Source: Marivivens sp. (GTDB lineage: Bacteria > Pseudomonadota > Alphaproteobacteria > Rhodobacterales > Rhodobacteraceae). From it: DNA of 64,000 nt. Position numbers and translations under genes: made by a program. Positions 28,307 to 38,225 of this stretch are shown piece by piece (position 1 is the first letter of the stretch; every line of letters begins with the position of its first letter). The stretch covers positions 62,001 to 126,000 of the forward strand of contig JAHEBU010000006.1 in assembly GCA_024642115.1 (NCBI GenBank), written 5' to 3'. Below the pieces are notes generated by a model. The model was not told the origin of the DNA, did not search any database, and saw nothing but the letters and a program-made list of their open reading frames with translations.

Positions 28307-28427
28307 GGTTCACCTTGCACTAACAACTCCCGCCGGAGGCTCCAAGGTCAAAGGATGGAGCCTCCGGCGGGAGTTTTTCAGACCAAAGAAGTTCAGGGCC
28401 GTTCTGTAAAGTGGGAGTCATCCCACC
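28307..28427. repeat. complete modular hairpin repeat between priA and the monooxygenase
   Basis: Left module GGTTCACCTTGCACTAAC; then 20-nt arms AACTCCCGCCGGAGGCTCCA (28325-28344) and TGGAGCCTCCGGCGGGAGTT (28356-28375), which pair perfectly around 11 nt; then TTTC and the box AGACCAAAGAAG; then ~28 nt to the hairpin GTGGGAGTCATCCCAC (28411-28426). The 20-bp stem with flanking T-rich ends should terminate transcription from priA. Confidence 0.85.
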
Positions 28428-28433
28428 TTTCCC

Positions 28434-30626
28434 TCAATAAAAACTCTGCGGGTCGATATCTATCGCCAACCGCAGGGTCGCAGGCGGTTTGAACTGGGCG
28501 ACCCATTCGGCCAGCGCCGCCTGCAAGGGTGCCCCCTTTTCCGCCTTGACCAGAAGCCTAACCCGGTGCCTGCCCCGGATGCGGGCGATGGGCGCGGGGG
28601 CAGGGCCGAACACCTGTGCGCCGATCCGGCGCAGGGGGCCATCTGCCCGGGCGAGCGCTGTGCCCAGATCAAACACCTCTTGCACGTTGGGGCTGGACAG
28701 CACGATCCCCGCCATCCGCCCATAGGGGGGAACGCCCGCTGTCTTGCGCTCTTCGGCCTCGGCCCGCCAGAACCCCTCTTCATCCCCTGCGAGGGTCGCC
28801 CGGATGACAGGATGTTCGGGCTGAAACGTCTGGAGAAGCGCCTGCCCCGGCACCTCGGCCCGTCCGGCCCGTCCCGCCACCTGCCGCATCAGTTGAAACG
28901 TCCGTTCAGCCGCCCGCAGGTCAGACCCTTGCAACCCCAGATCGGCGTCGATCACGCCGACGAGAGTGAGGTTGGGAAAGTTGTGCCCCTTTGCCACAAG
29001 TTGCGTGCCGATGATGATGTCCGCCCCGCCCTCGGCAATGTCCTTGATGGCCGCCTTCAGCGCCCGGGCCGATCCGAACAGGTCAGAGGACAGCACCGAC
29101 ACCCGCGCCTGCGGGAACAGTATGGCGACCTCTTCTGCCAGCCGTTCGACCCCCGGCCCAATGGGGGCCAGCTTCCCCTCGACCTTGCAGGACGGACAGG
29201 CGAGCGGGATCGGTTTTGTCTCGCCGCACTGATGGCACATCAGCCGTTTGAGGAACCGGTGTTCGACCATCCGCGCATCGCAATGATCGCAGCCGATCTG
29301 GTGTCCGCAGGCCCGGCAAACGGTCGTCGGCGCATAGCCGCGCCGGTTGAGAAACAACAGCGCCTGTTCGCCCTTGTCCAGCCGCGTCTGCACGGCCCGC
29401 TGTAAGGTGGGTGAAACCCACCGCCCCCCCGGCAATTCTTCGACTCGCATGTCGATCGCCCGCATGTCGGGCATCACGGCGGGGCCAAAGCGCGACGTGA
29501 GTTCCAGCCGCGCATACTTCCCCGCCTCGACATTGGCCCAGCTTTCCAGGCTGGGCGTGGCGGAGGCCAGCACGACCTGGGCTGCGTTGATATGCGCCCG
29601 CAGGACGGCCATATCGCGGGCATTATACAAAACGCCGTCCTCTTGTTTGTAAGACGTGTCGTGTTCTTCATCGACCACAATCAGCCCCAGATCGCGGAAC
29701 GGCAGGAACAGAGCCGACCGGGCGCCGACGACCAGTTGCGCCGCCCCCTGTCCCACCATCTTCCACGCCCGCCGCCGTTCGGTCATCGTGACACCCGAAT
29801 GCCATTCGCAGGCCCGCATCCCGAACCGCGCCTCGACCCGGTCCAGAAATTCCCCCGACAGCGCGATTTCGGGCAACAGGACCAGCGCCTGTCGGCCCAT
29901 CCGCAGACATTCGGCCACAGCCTCCAGATAGACCTCGGTCTTGCCCGATCCGGTCACGCCCTTGAGCAGGGTCGCGCCATAAACGCCCGAGCGCACCGCC
30001 GCCCGCAGCGTTTCTGCCCCGGCGGCCTGATCGGGGGTCAGGTTCTTGCCCCCGTGATCGGGGTCAAGGGTGGGATAGGGCGTGTCGCGGGGGGCATCCT
30101 CTTCGCTGACCGCCCCTTGCTTGACCATTCCCTTGACGACCGACGTCCCGACCCCCGCCATTTCCGCCACTTCGCCCAAGGTGAACGACAGCCCGCCATA
30201 GTCGCGCAGCACGTCCAGAACACGGATGCGGGCGTCAGTCATCCGGTCAGGTTCGTTCGATCCCAGACGGTACACCTTGCGCATGGACGGCGCATCGCCC
30301 AAGCCCGGCGCGCGAGTGGCCAGCCGCAGCATCGCGGGCATAGGGGTCAGGGTATAATCCGCCACCCGCCCCAGAAACTGCCGCATCTCGTCGCGCATGG
30401 GGGCTGCGTCCAGAACGCGGCAGACCGACCGGATTTTCGACCGGTCGTAATCGCCCACTCCCGGCCCCCAGACCACGCCCAGAACCTTGCGTGGTCCCAG
30501 TGGCACCTCGACGTAGTCGCCCAACCGGCAGCCCCCCTCGGGTGCCTTGTAATCCAGCACCCGGTCCAGCGGCTGCGTGGTCAGGACGCCGACCAGATCG
30601 CCTTGGGAGAAGAACTCTTGAGTCAT
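28434..30626 (-). CDS. priA: primosomal replication-restart helicase PriA
   Basis: A 730-aa 3'-5' helicase that reloads the replisome at stalled forks. An N-terminal DNA-binding domain (DLVGVLTTQPLDRVLDYKAP) precedes the superfamily 2 motor: LLKGVTGSGKTEVYLEAVAE (Walker A), LIVVDEEHDTSYKQ (DEEH box), VLASATPSLES. The zinc-binding insertion has four CxxC-like pairs (CRACGHQIGCDHC and CHQCGETKP...CPSC). Motif VI region reads RTFQLMRQVAGRAGRAEVPG. Full family length. Divergent from the transaldolase-family gene 87 nt away. Confidence 0.96.
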   Translation of the reverse strand: MTQEFFSQGDLVGVLTTQPLDRVLDYKAPEGGCRLGDYVEVPLGPRKVLGVVWGPGVGDYDRSKIRSVCRVLDAAPMRDEMRQFLGRVADYTLTPMPAMLRLATRAPGLGDAPSMRKVYRLGSNEPDRMTDARIRVLDVLRDYGGLSFTLGEVAEMAGVGTSVVKGMVKQGAVSEEDAPRDTPYPTLDPDHGGKNLTPDQAAGAETLRAAVRSGVYGATLLKGVTGSGKTEVYLEAVAECLRMGRQALVLLPEIALSGEFLDRVEARFGMRACEWHSGVTMTERRRAWKMVGQGAAQLVVGARSALFLPFRDLGLIVVDEEHDTSYKQEDGVLYNARDMAVLRAHINAAQVVLASATPSLESWANVEAGKYARLELTSRFGPAVMPDMRAIDMRVEELPGGRWVSPTLQRAVQTRLDKGEQALLFLNRRGYAPTTVCRACGHQIGCDHCDARMVEHRFLKRLMCHQCGETKPIPLACPSCKVEGKLAPIGPGVERLAEEVAILFPQARVSVLSSDLFGSARALKAAIKDIAEGGADIIIGTQLVAKGHNFPNLTLVGVIDADLGLQGSDLRAAERTFQLMRQVAGRAGRAEVPGQALLQTFQPEHPVIRATLAGDEEGFWRAEAEERKTAGVPPYGRMAGIVLSSPNVQEVFDLGTALARADGPLRRIGAQVFGPAPAPIARIRGRHRVRLLVKAEKGAPLQAALAEWVAQFKPPATLRLAIDIDPQSFY

Positions 30627-30713
30627 CGCACCATGGTTTCAGGGTTTGCCGGGACGGTCTGACTGAGGTAAACCCTGGGCCGAGCCAAGCCAACCCATAC
30701 CCGGAGAGCCGCG

Positions 30714-31364
30714 ATGAAATTCTTTGTAGACACCGCCGAGATCGACCAGATCAAGGAACTCAACGATCTGGGAATGGTCGATGGGGTGACAACCAACCCC
30801 TCGCTCATTGCCAAGTCGGGCCGCGACATCACCGAAGTCACGCGCGAGATTTGCGGGATTGTGTCCGGCCCCGTGTCGGCCGAGGTCGTGGCGCTGGATG
30901 CCGAAACGATGATCGAACAGGGTCGCAAGCTGGCATCGATCGCCGACAACATCGCCGTCAAGGTGCCGCTGACCTGGGACGGCCTGAAGGCTTGCAAGGT
31001 CCTGTCGGGAGAAGGCAAGATGGTCAACGTCACCCTGTGCTTTACCGCCAACCAGGCCCTTCTCGCCGCCAAGGCGGGGGCCACGTTCATCAGTCCCTTC
31101 ATTGGTCGGCTGGACGATCTGAACATGGACGGGCTTGAGCTGATCGAGGATATCCGCACGATCTATGACAACTACGGCTTTGAAACGCAGATCCTTGCCG
31201 CTTCGATCCGGTCGGCCAACCACATGTCCGAATGTGCCAAGATCGGCGCTGATGTGGCCACCGCGCCTGCGTCGGTCATCAAGGCGATGGCCAATCACGT
31301 CCTGACCGACAAGGGGCTTGACCAGTTCATGAAGGACGCGGCCAAAGCCGGGATCAAGATCTGA
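30714..31364 (+). CDS. fsa: transaldolase / fructose-6-phosphate aldolase family (TalC type)
   Basis: A 216-aa class I aldolase. Residues [20 protein letters not shown] and [17 protein letters not shown] start the barrel; the Schiff-base Lys is in [35 protein letters not shown] and [20 protein letters not shown] follow. This is the short single-domain form (subfamily also annotated as 'probable transaldolase'), so it may work in the pentose-phosphate pathway or cleave fructose-6-phosphate. GGAGAG precedes the ATG. The choice between the two activities cannot be made here. Confidence 0.9.
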   Translation: MKFFVDTAEIDQIKELNDLGMVDGVTTNPSLIAKSGRDITEVTREICGIVSGPVSAEVVALDAETMIEQGRKLASIADNIAVKVPLTWDGLKACKVLSGEGKMVNVTLCFTANQALLAAKAGATFISPFIGRLDDLNMDGLELIEDIRTIYDNYGFETQILAASIRSANHMSECAKIGADVATAPASVIKAMANHVLTDKGLDQFMKDAAKAGIKI

Positions 31365-31380
31365 TCCCGGCCCGTACGGG

Positions 31381-32016
31381 TTAGCAGTTCAGGGCAACGT
31401 CCAACTGAGCCTGCCCGAGGATTTCGTAGGCCGATCCGACATCCGTCAATTCGGATGTGCAGGGATCCGTTGCTCCACCGGTCTGTCCCGTGGTCGGATC
31501 GCCGCCGTCATGTTCCAACCCGTCGGGCCCGCCGATGACGCCCCCCGTGTCCACGGTTGGGACCCCATGCATGGCCCGGCAACCGCTGAGCCGGTCCAGA
31601 GCGACGGTCAGAGCGCCCCGCGCTGTCTTGAGGTCCCCCTCTGCCCGCAAGCAGGGTAGCGATTTGGGCGGTTGCGCGTCCCCGCCGCCTCCGAAGATGC
31701 CCCGGACCCAGTCGTAAAGGCTCTGGCTGCTGGCCTCGGTTCTTCCCGCGTCGCCGCAGGCGGCCCGCATCAGGATCATCCAGTCCGCCATAGTCAGGGC
31801 GCCTTCGGCCTTGCCCGGTCCGCGCAGTGTGGCGATCAGTCCGCCTGCCTCGGCCAGGGCGGGGGCTGCCTTGTCAAACGGCAGCACGTCGAACCCGGCC
31901 TGTTGGAACAGCAAATGGATGCGGCGCTGGCCCTGCACGGTCCTGCGAGACCTGATGAATTCGGCCGCGCTTTCGTCCGGCGGCGGCCCGGAGATGGGGA
32001 GAAATGGTTTCTTCAT
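31381..32016 (-). CDS. hypothetical protein with C-terminal cysteine
   Basis: A 211-aa protein I do not recognise. It starts MKKPFLPISGPPPDESAAEF, has no signal peptide or membrane span, and carries five Cys including the last residue (DVALNC). A Gly/Thr/Asp-rich low-complexity stretch (TVDTGGVIGGPDGLEHDGGD, ~165-185) precedes the C-terminal TDPCTSELTDVGSAYEI. AAAGGT lies 7 nt upstream of the chosen ATG at 32016. Convergent with the fsa gene across 16 nt. Confidence 0.5.
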   Translation of the reverse strand: MKKPFLPISGPPPDESAAEFIRSRRTVQGQRRIHLLFQQAGFDVLPFDKAAPALAEAGGLIATLRGPGKAEGALTMADWMILMRAACGDAGRTEASSQSLYDWVRGIFGGGGDAQPPKSLPCLRAEGDLKTARGALTVALDRLSGCRAMHGVPTVDTGGVIGGPDGLEHDGGDPTTGQTGGATDPCTSELTDVGSAYEILGQAQLDVALNC

Positions 32017-32262
32017 GCGATGACCTTTCAAAATGTGATATTGCTCAATGCCCGGTGATGTTTGCCGCATTTTCGGATTTGACCAAGACTAAACTTCCCC
32101 AAAACGGCGGGTTGACCGATCGCTCCTTCATCTGACATAGAGCCCGTGCCATCGGCCTTACATGAGCTTTGCCCTACAAATTCTTGGCCCGGCATGAAAA
32201 AACATAAAGAATTTCGCGCACGACCCTGCTAAGGTTTCGCGCAAGCCAACAAAGAGTACCCC

Positions 32263-32970
32263 ATGACCAGCAAGCCCCAGTTCGACGATACGGTCCGCGA
32301 CCGCATCATCGCCGACCCCGATGTTCTGCTGGAAGATCAGGACATCATGCGCGCCCTTGTCGCCGCGAACGAGAAATCCATGGGCGGCAACATTGTCGAT
32401 TTGCGCGGCATCGCCATGGAACGGCTCGAGGCGCGGCTGGACCGGCTTGAGGATACCCACCGTTCGGTCATCGCAGCAGCCTATGAAAATCTGGCCGGAA
32501 CCAATCAGGTGCACCGGGCCGTCCTGCGCCTTATGGATGCCACCAAGTTCGAGGTATTTCTGCGCGACCTGGGCACCGATGTCGCCGATATCCTGCGCGT
32601 GGATGCGATGCGGCTGGTACTTGAAACGATGGTGACCGAAGAGGAACCGGCGATCAAACGACTGGGCGATGTTCTGGCCGTGGCCGAACCGGGATTTGTC
32701 GAATCCTATGTGACCCGCGGCCGCAACCTCCCCGTCCGGCAGGTCACCCTGCGGCAGGTCAAGCCCGAGGATGGGCATGTCTATGGCGACAAGGCCGACT
32801 ACATTCGGTCCGAAGCGTGCCTCAAGCTCGATTTCGGCCCTGGTCGCTTGCCCGGCATGTTGGTCATGGGGTCCGAGGACCCGCATCAGTTCTCTCCGCA
32901 GCAAGGCACCGATCTGCTGACCTTTTTCGGCGGCGTATTCGAACGGGCCATGCGGCGTTGGCTGTCCTGA
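32263..32970 (+). CDS. DUF484 family protein
   Basis: A 235-aa protein of the DUF484 (GAF-like) family. The N-terminal VRDRIIADPDVLLEDQDIMRALV and the coiled NIVDLRGIAMERLEARLDRLED match the family start. The second half is the GAF-like domain (GRNLPVRQVTLRQV, LPGMLVMGSEDPHQFSPQQG). DUF484 genes sit directly before xerC in many proteobacteria, as here (4-nt gap). No biochemical role can be read. Confidence 0.85.
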   Translation: MTSKPQFDDTVRDRIIADPDVLLEDQDIMRALVAANEKSMGGNIVDLRGIAMERLEARLDRLEDTHRSVIAAAYENLAGTNQVHRAVLRLMDATKFEVFLRDLGTDVADILRVDAMRLVLETMVTEEEPAIKRLGDVLAVAEPGFVESYVTRGRNLPVRQVTLRQVKPEDGHVYGDKADYIRSEACLKLDFGPGRLPGMLVMGSEDPHQFSPQQGTDLLTFFGGVFERAMRRWLS

Positions 32971-32974
32971 GCCA

Positions 32975-33901
32975 GTGATCGCCCCCGCGCTCACCGATGC
33001 GCTGGCCCGGTGGCTTGACCACGAACGGGCGATCAACGGGGCGGCCGCCAACACGATCAAGGCCTATCAGGCTGATGTTCTGGGCTTTATGGCCTTCATG
33101 GGCCAGCACCATGCCGACCAGCTGGGCCTTGGCCCGATTTCCCGCGTGACCCTGCCAGACATGCGGTCATGGATGGCGCAGGAACGGCGGCGCGGGGTCG
33201 GCCCCCGGTCGCTGGCCCGGTCGCTCTCGGCGGTCAAATCCTTTTATCGCTGGCTGTCCGAGAGGGAAGGGTTCGAGCCCACCGCAGTCCTGTCCACCCG
33301 GTCGCCGAAATTCACCCGCAAACTGCCCCGCCCGCTCGCCGAGGATGCCGCAACGGCAATGATCGACACGGTCGAGATGCAGGCCCGCGACCCGTGGGTT
33401 GCCGCGCGGGATGCCGCCGTGGTGACGCTGCTTTACGGCTGCGGGTTGCGCATATCCGAGGCGCTGGGACTGACAGGAGCCGACGTCCCATTGCCCTCGG
33501 TCCTGCGGATCGTCGGCAAGGGCGGCAAAGAGCGGGTCGTCCCCGTCATCGACGCGGCCCGCGAGGCGGTCGCGGTCTACCTGCGACTGTGTCCCTACCC
33601 GGTCGAACCTGCCGCCCCCCTGTTCCGCGCCGTGCGCGGCGGCCCCCTGTCCCCCCGCCCGATACAAAAAGTGATGGAGCAGGCGCGGATGCAGCTTGGC
33701 CTGCCCGCCACCGCCACCCCCCACGCCATGCGCCATTCCTTTGCCACCCACCTGCTGAACGCCGGGGGGGATCTGCGGGCGATCCAGGAACTGCTGGGCC
33801 ACGCGTCACTGTCGACCACGCAGGCCTATACCGCAGTGGACACCACCCGCCTGATGGAGGTCTATGAGATGGCCCATCCGCGGGCGCAGGCCGCCGAATA
33901 A
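32975..33901 (+). CDS. xerC: site-specific tyrosine recombinase XerC
   Basis: A 308-aa recombinase acting with XerD at dif to resolve chromosome dimers. SAM-like N-terminal domain (LARWLDHERAINGAAANTIK), catalytic Arg in YGCGLRISEALGL, Lys in VGKGGKERVVPV, H-x-x-R in ATPHAMRHSFATHLLNAGG, His/Trp position in ELLGHASLSTTQ and nucleophile Tyr in AYTAVDTTRLMEVY. Starts with GTG 4 nt after the DUF484 gene. XerC rather than XerD is chosen from the neighbour and from HERAINGAAANTIKAY; some doubt remains. Confidence 0.9.
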   Translation: MIAPALTDALARWLDHERAINGAAANTIKAYQADVLGFMAFMGQHHADQLGLGPISRVTLPDMRSWMAQERRRGVGPRSLARSLSAVKSFYRWLSEREGFEPTAVLSTRSPKFTRKLPRPLAEDAATAMIDTVEMQARDPWVAARDAAVVTLLYGCGLRISEALGLTGADVPLPSVLRIVGKGGKERVVPVIDAAREAVAVYLRLCPYPVEPAAPLFRAVRGGPLSPRPIQKVMEQARMQLGLPATATPHAMRHSFATHLLNAGGDLRAIQELLGHASLSTTQAYTAVDTTRLMEVYEMAHPRAQAAE

Positions 33902-33961
33902 TTCGCCCCTGGCCCGTGTTCCCCGGTTGCCCCTTGTCCCCTGTTGCGTCATGACATTTCG

Positions 33962-34660
33962 ATGACACTTCGCCACAAAGCCCTGTTCGTCCACCTTTTG
34001 ACCGCCACCGGGGCGGTCTTTGCCATGCTGGCGATGTTGGCGGCCGTCGACCACAAGTGGAGCCTGATGTTCCTCTGGCTGGTCGTGGCCTTTCTGGTCG
34101 ACGGCATCGACGGCCCACTTGCCCGCCGCTACGACGTCAAGACGAACGCGCCAGAGTTTGACGGGGTCCTGCTCGATCTCATCATCGACTACCTGACCTA
34201 TGTGTTCATCCCCGCCTACGCGCTGTTCAAACACCCCGATCTGATGCCCGGCTGGACCGGCTGGATCGGGATTTTCATCATCACCTTCGCCTCGGCCATG
34301 TATTTCGCCGACACCCGGATGAAGACCAAGGACTATTCCTTTTCCGGCTTTCCGGGTTGCTGGAACATGGTGGTTCTGGTGCTGTTCGCGCTCAAACCGG
34401 GGTTCTGGGTGATCCTGGCGTTGGTGACGGTCCTGGCCATTACCATGTTCCTTCCGGTAAAATTCGTGCATCCCGTGCGGACAAAACGCTGGCGTGCGGT
34501 GACGCTGCCGATGGCACTGGGCTGGACAGGGTTCGCGGGCATGGCGGCCTGGGTCAACTTTGATCCGGGTAACTGGGCGCACTACGGGCTGGTCGTGACC
34601 TCGATCTACCTGCTGGGTGCCGGTGCCGCCCAACAAGTGATCTACGGCAAAGAGGGGTAA
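33962..34660 (+). CDS. pcs: phosphatidylcholine synthase
   Basis: A 232-aa integral membrane CDP-alcohol phosphotransferase that joins choline to CDP-diacylglycerol. The diagnostic Pcs motif DG-x2-AR-x12-G-x3-D-x3-D is present (DGPLARRYD... then DGVLLDLIID, ~50-80); ordinary CDP-alcohol transferases have x8. About seven to eight membrane spans. The ATG at 33962 replaces an in-frame TTG 18 nt upstream. Choline-dependent PC synthesis is characteristic of rhizobia, brucellae and many Rhodobacterales. Followed by a strong bidirectional terminator. Confidence 0.92.
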   Translation: MTLRHKALFVHLLTATGAVFAMLAMLAAVDHKWSLMFLWLVVAFLVDGIDGPLARRYDVKTNAPEFDGVLLDLIIDYLTYVFIPAYALFKHPDLMPGWTGWIGIFIITFASAMYFADTRMKTKDYSFSGFPGCWNMVVLVLFALKPGFWVILALVTVLAITMFLPVKFVHPVRTKRWRAVTLPMALGWTGFAGMAAWVNFDPGNWAHYGLVVTSIYLLGAGAAQQVIYGKEG

Positions 34661-34670
34661 GGCGCGCCCG

Positions 34671-34695
34671 GAAAAAGGTCCGGTAGACCTTTTTC
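34671..34695. terminator. bidirectional terminator between pcs and ogt
   Basis: GAAAAAGGTC and GACCTTTTTC pair perfectly (10 bp) around CGGTA, giving a T-tract on either strand. It serves the convergent pcs (+) and ogt (-) genes. Confidence 0.85.
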
Positions 34696-34731
34696 AGCGC
34701 AGAACGGGAGAAGTCACAGGGCCCTCTGTAG

Positions 34732-34749
34732 GGCGGGTTTCAACCCGCC
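34732..34749. repeat. GGCGGGTTTCAACCCGCC hairpin
   Basis: Stand-alone copy of the short hairpin module (GGCGGGTT / AACCCGCC with a 2-nt loop) found also at 28411, 42366 and 55047. It lies 8 nt before the 3' end of ogt. Confidence 0.7.
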
Positions 34750-34756
34750 ACCCCCC

Positions 34757-35221
34757 TCAGATCAACAACGCCGCCGCCGATTCCAGCCGTAGCAGGGCGA
34801 CCTTGGTCTCGACCCCGCCCGACCCCGAATATCCGCCCAACCCGCAAGTCCCAAGAACGCGGTGACAGGGTATCAGGATCGGAATCGGATTGGCGCCACA
34901 GGCCTGCCCGACAGCCTGCGCCGAAACGCCCAGAGCCTTGGACAGATCGCCGTACGTGCGCGTCTGGCCAAAGGGGATCGCACACAGCGTCGCCAGAAAC
35001 CGCTGCTGGAACGGCGACCCGGCCGGGCGCAGTGGCACGGTGAACGTCTCCAGCCGCCTGTCGAAATAGGCAGCCAGTTCCTCGACCGCCTGCCGCAGGA
35101 CCGGATCGTCGTCGTCCCGTGGACAGGGCCGCCAGTCCAAGGCAACGACAGCCCCCTCGCGCACATGGACGGTCAGCGGGCCCACGGGGGACCCCAAGCC
35201 CGCCTTTAAAGTGGGCTTCAA
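34757..35221 (-). CDS. ogt: methylated-DNA--[protein]-cysteine S-methyltransferase
   Basis: A ~154-aa suicide repair protein removing O6-alkylguanine lesions. The acceptor Cys is in IPILIPCHRVLGTCGLGGYSG; the DNA-binding helix and Arg finger lie in FGQTRTYGDLSKALGVSAQAVGQACGAN (~90-117). The start is uncertain: the only candidate near the ileS end is a TTG at 35221, preceded by GAGGGTGGG, and both the ribosome site and first codons lie in a GTGGGTTGAAGCCCAC repeat. The conserved body starts at GSPVGPLTVHV. Translationally linked to ileS, whose stop is 9 nt upstream. Confidence 0.85.
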   Translation of the reverse strand: MKPTLKAGLGSPVGPLTVHVREGAVVALDWRPCPRDDDDPVLRQAVEELAAYFDRRLETFTVPLRPAGSPFQQRFLATLCAIPFGQTRTYGDLSKALGVSAQAVGQACGANPIPILIPCHRVLGTCGLGGYSGSGGVETKVALLRLESAAALLI

Positions 35222-35226
35222 CCCAC
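35211..35226. repeat. GTGGG..CCCAC hairpin overlapping the ogt start
   Basis: GTGGGCTTCAACCCAC, one base different from the perfect GTGGGTTTCAACCCAC module. It covers the proposed ogt start codon and part of its ribosome site, so it could gate ogt translation. Confidence 0.6.
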
Positions 35227-35230
35227 CCTC

Positions 35231-38158
35231 TTAGCCCAGCTCGGACAGCGCCGCGTCGCAGCGGGCGCAGGTGCCGGGATGGGCATGGCTGCCGACGTCG
35301 GGCAGGATTTTCCAGCAGCGGTCGCATTTCTCGCCCGTGGCAGGGGCAAAGACGACCGCCACATCGGCCACATCTTCCAGCCGGAACGCGCCTTCGGGTG
35401 CGGGGCCAGTTGCGATTTTGATACCTGACGTGATGCTCACATCCTCGAACGCGACGGATTCCAGGACTTTTGCAATCTCCGTCGATACATGAACGACAGG
35501 GGCTGCCTCGAGGCTGGCACCGATGACCTTGGCGGTTCGCTGGACCTCCAACGCGCCGTTTACGACCCGACGGGCGCGGCGGACAACGGCCCATTTCGCG
35601 GCCAGCGCGTCGTTGCGCCAGTCGGTCGGGGTGGCCGGAATGTCCTGCAAGTGGACCGACGACTCCTCGCCCGGGAACCGCTCCAGCCAGACTTCTTCCA
35701 TCGTGAATACCAGAACGGGGGCAAGCCATGTCGTCAGCCGGTGGAACAGAAGGTCCAGCACGGTGCGGGCGGCGCGGCGGCGCGGCGTGTCCCCGTCGCA
35801 ATACAGCGCATCCTTGCGGATATCGAAGTAGAACGCCGACAGGTCAACCGTGGCAAAGGTGAACACCGCCTGAAACACGCCTTGAAAGTCGTATCTCGCA
35901 TAACCGTCGCGAACGACCTGATCCAGTTCGGCCAGACGGTGCAGCACCCAGCGTTCCAGTTCGGGCATATCGCCGGGGGCAACCCGGTCGGATTCGCTGA
36001 AATCGGTCAGCGATCCCAGCATGTAGCGCATCGTGTTGCGCAGGCGGCGATAACTGTCGGCGGTCCCTTTCAGGATTTCCGGCCCGATCCGCTGATCGAC
36101 GGTGAAATCGGCCTGCGCCACCCAAAGCCGCAGAATGTCGGCGCCGTATTCTTCGATCACCTTGGCAGGAACGATGGTATTGCCCAACGATTTGGACATC
36201 TTCATGCCCTTTTCGTCCAGGGTGAACCCATGGGTCAGCACGCCGCGATAGGGCGCGCGGCCCATCGTGCCGCAGGCCTGCAACATCGACGAATGGAACC
36301 AGCCGCGATGCTGGTCGGTCCCTTCCAGATACAGGTCGGCCAGTCCATCCGCCGACCCATCGGGCCGGTCGCGCAGGACAAAGGCGTGCGTCGAGCCAGA
36401 GTCGAACCACACATCAAGGATATCGAACACCTGATCGTAGTCGTTTACGTTCACCAACCCGCCCAAGAACCGCTCTTTGGCGCCCTCGACATACCAGCAA
36501 TCGGCCCCCTCGGCCTCGAACGCCTCGACGATCCGTTTGTTAACCTCTGAGTTGCGCAGAAGGAAATCAGGGTCGGTGGGCAGCGCCCCCTTTTTCGTGA
36601 AACAGGTCAGCGGCACGCCCCAGGCCCGTTGCCGCGACAGCACCCAGTCGGGCCGCGCTTCGATCATCGAATGGATGCGGTTGCGCCCGCTTTGCGGGGT
36701 CCAGGTCACCAGTTCGTCGATCGAGGTCAGCGCCCGTTGGCGGATCGTCTTGCCGTAGGTGTCCTGCCCGTCCCCGACCTCACGGTCGATGGCGGCGAAC
36801 CATTGCGGGGTGTTACGGTAGATAACCGGGGCCTTGGACCGCCACGAATGGGGGTAGGAGTGTTTCAGCTTGGCCTTGCCAAACAGGCCACCGGCGCCCG
36901 CAAGCGCCTTGATATTGCTGACGTTAGCCGGGCCTTCCTTGCCGTCGGGCAGGATGATGTGCTGCCCACCGAACAGGGGCAGATCGGCGCGGTAGCTGCC
37001 GTCCGGTTCGACGTTATAGGTCATCGGCAGGCCGAATTTCAGGCCCATCAGGTAGTCGTCGTCGCCGTGAGAGGGGGCAGTGTGGACAAAGCCGGTCCCC
37101 GCATCCTCGGTCACATGATCACCCGGCAGCATGGGGACGTCGAAATCCCATTCGCCGTTGCCGCCCTCGATGCCGCGGTAGGGGTGGGCGAGGATCATGC
37201 CGTTCAGCGCCTCGGTCGCCACATCGGCGATCTTTTCAAACCCGGTCACGCGGGAGGCGGCCATGACACTTTCGGCCAGCGCATTGGCCAGCAAGACAAC
37301 CTCGCCCACCTGCCCTTGGGAATGTTCGTGGACCTGGGTCACGCGGTAGAGGCCGTAGGAAATGGTCGGATTGAACGACACGGCCCGGTTCTGCGGGATG
37401 GTCCAGGGGGTGGTTGTCCAGATGACGACCGTAAAGGGATCGGATGATACCTTTTCACCGCCCGCGACGGGGGCGAACCGCACCCAGACCTGATGGCTGG
37501 TGTGGTCGTGGTATTCGATTTCGGCCTCGGCCAGGGCTGTCTTTTCAACAGGCGACCACATCACGGGCTTGGAGCCCTGATAGAGCGTGCCGGTCATGAG
37601 AAATTTCATGAACTCCTCGGCGATGACGCGTTCGGCGTGGTAATTCATGGTCAGGTAGGGGTCGGCCCAGTTTCCGGTGATGCCCAGCCGCTTGAACTCC
37701 TCGCGCTGGATATCGACCCAGCCCTCGGCGAACTTGCGGCATTCCTGCCGGAAGTCGACGATGTTGACGTCGTCCTTGTTCAGGCCCTTGGCGCGGTATT
37801 GCTCTTCGATCTTCCATTCGATGGGCAGGCCGTGGCAATCCCAACCGGGGATATAGCGGGCGTCGCGGCCCATCATCTGCTGGCTGCGGACCACCATGTC
37901 CTTGAGCGTCTTGTTCAGCGCGTGGCCGATGTGAAGGTGACCGTTGGCGTAGGGGGGGCCGTCGTGCAGGGTAAAGGGTTTGCGCGCCCCGTTGCTGGCC
38001 GCCGCCTTGGCCCGCAGTTTGTCATAGATGCCGATTTTCGCCCACCGATCCAGCCACTGCGGTTCGCGGGCGGGTAGGCCGGCGCGCATGGGAAATTCGG
38101 TCTTGGGCAGGTTCAGCGTGTCTTTGTAAGTCGAGGTATCGGTCGTTTCGGCGCACAT
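35231..38158 (-). CDS. ileS: isoleucyl-tRNA synthetase
   Basis: A 975-aa class I synthetase charging tRNA-Ile. HIGH motif in [20 protein letters not shown]1 editing domain ([37 protein letters not shown]), KMSKS motif in [20 protein letters not shown], and a C-terminal zinc finger ([16 protein letters not shown]...CARCD). AAAGGA precedes the ATG at 38158. The 135-nt leader contains a promoter, a 16-codon Ile-rich open frame and a strong hairpin (separate entries). ogt follows immediately. Confidence 0.97.
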   Translation of the reverse strand: MCAETTDTSTYKDTLNLPKTEFPMRAGLPAREPQWLDRWAKIGIYDKLRAKAAASNGARKPFTLHDGPPYANGHLHIGHALNKTLKDMVVRSQQMMGRDARYIPGWDCHGLPIEWKIEEQYRAKGLNKDDVNIVDFRQECRKFAEGWVDIQREEFKRLGITGNWADPYLTMNYHAERVIAEEFMKFLMTGTLYQGSKPVMWSPVEKTALAEAEIEYHDHTSHQVWVRFAPVAGGEKVSSDPFTVVIWTTTPWTIPQNRAVSFNPTISYGLYRVTQVHEHSQGQVGEVVLLANALAESVMAASRVTGFEKIADVATEALNGMILAHPYRGIEGGNGEWDFDVPMLPGDHVTEDAGTGFVHTAPSHGDDDYLMGLKFGLPMTYNVEPDGSYRADLPLFGGQHIILPDGKEGPANVSNIKALAGAGGLFGKAKLKHSYPHSWRSKAPVIYRNTPQWFAAIDREVGDGQDTYGKTIRQRALTSIDELVTWTPQSGRNRIHSMIEARPDWVLSRQRAWGVPLTCFTKKGALPTDPDFLLRNSEVNKRIVEAFEAEGADCWYVEGAKERFLGGLVNVNDYDQVFDILDVWFDSGSTHAFVLRDRPDGSADGLADLYLEGTDQHRGWFHSSMLQACGTMGRAPYRGVLTHGFTLDEKGMKMSKSLGNTIVPAKVIEEYGADILRLWVAQADFTVDQRIGPEILKGTADSYRRLRNTMRYMLGSLTDFSESDRVAPGDMPELERWVLHRLAELDQVVRDGYARYDFQGVFQAVFTFATVDLSAFYFDIRKDALYCDGDTPRRRAARTVLDLLFHRLTTWLAPVLVFTMEEVWLERFPGEESSVHLQDIPATPTDWRNDALAAKWAVVRRARRVVNGALEVQRTAKVIGASLEAAPVVHVSTEIAKVLESVAFEDVSITSGIKIATGPAPEGAFRLEDVADVAVVFAPATGEKCDRCWKILPDVGSHAHPGTCARCDAALSELG

Positions 38159-38225
38159 CTGGGGCGTCCTTTGGCAAGTCTGTGAACATCAAAAGGAGAG
38201 CGGTGCGACGGGTCAGACACCTTGT

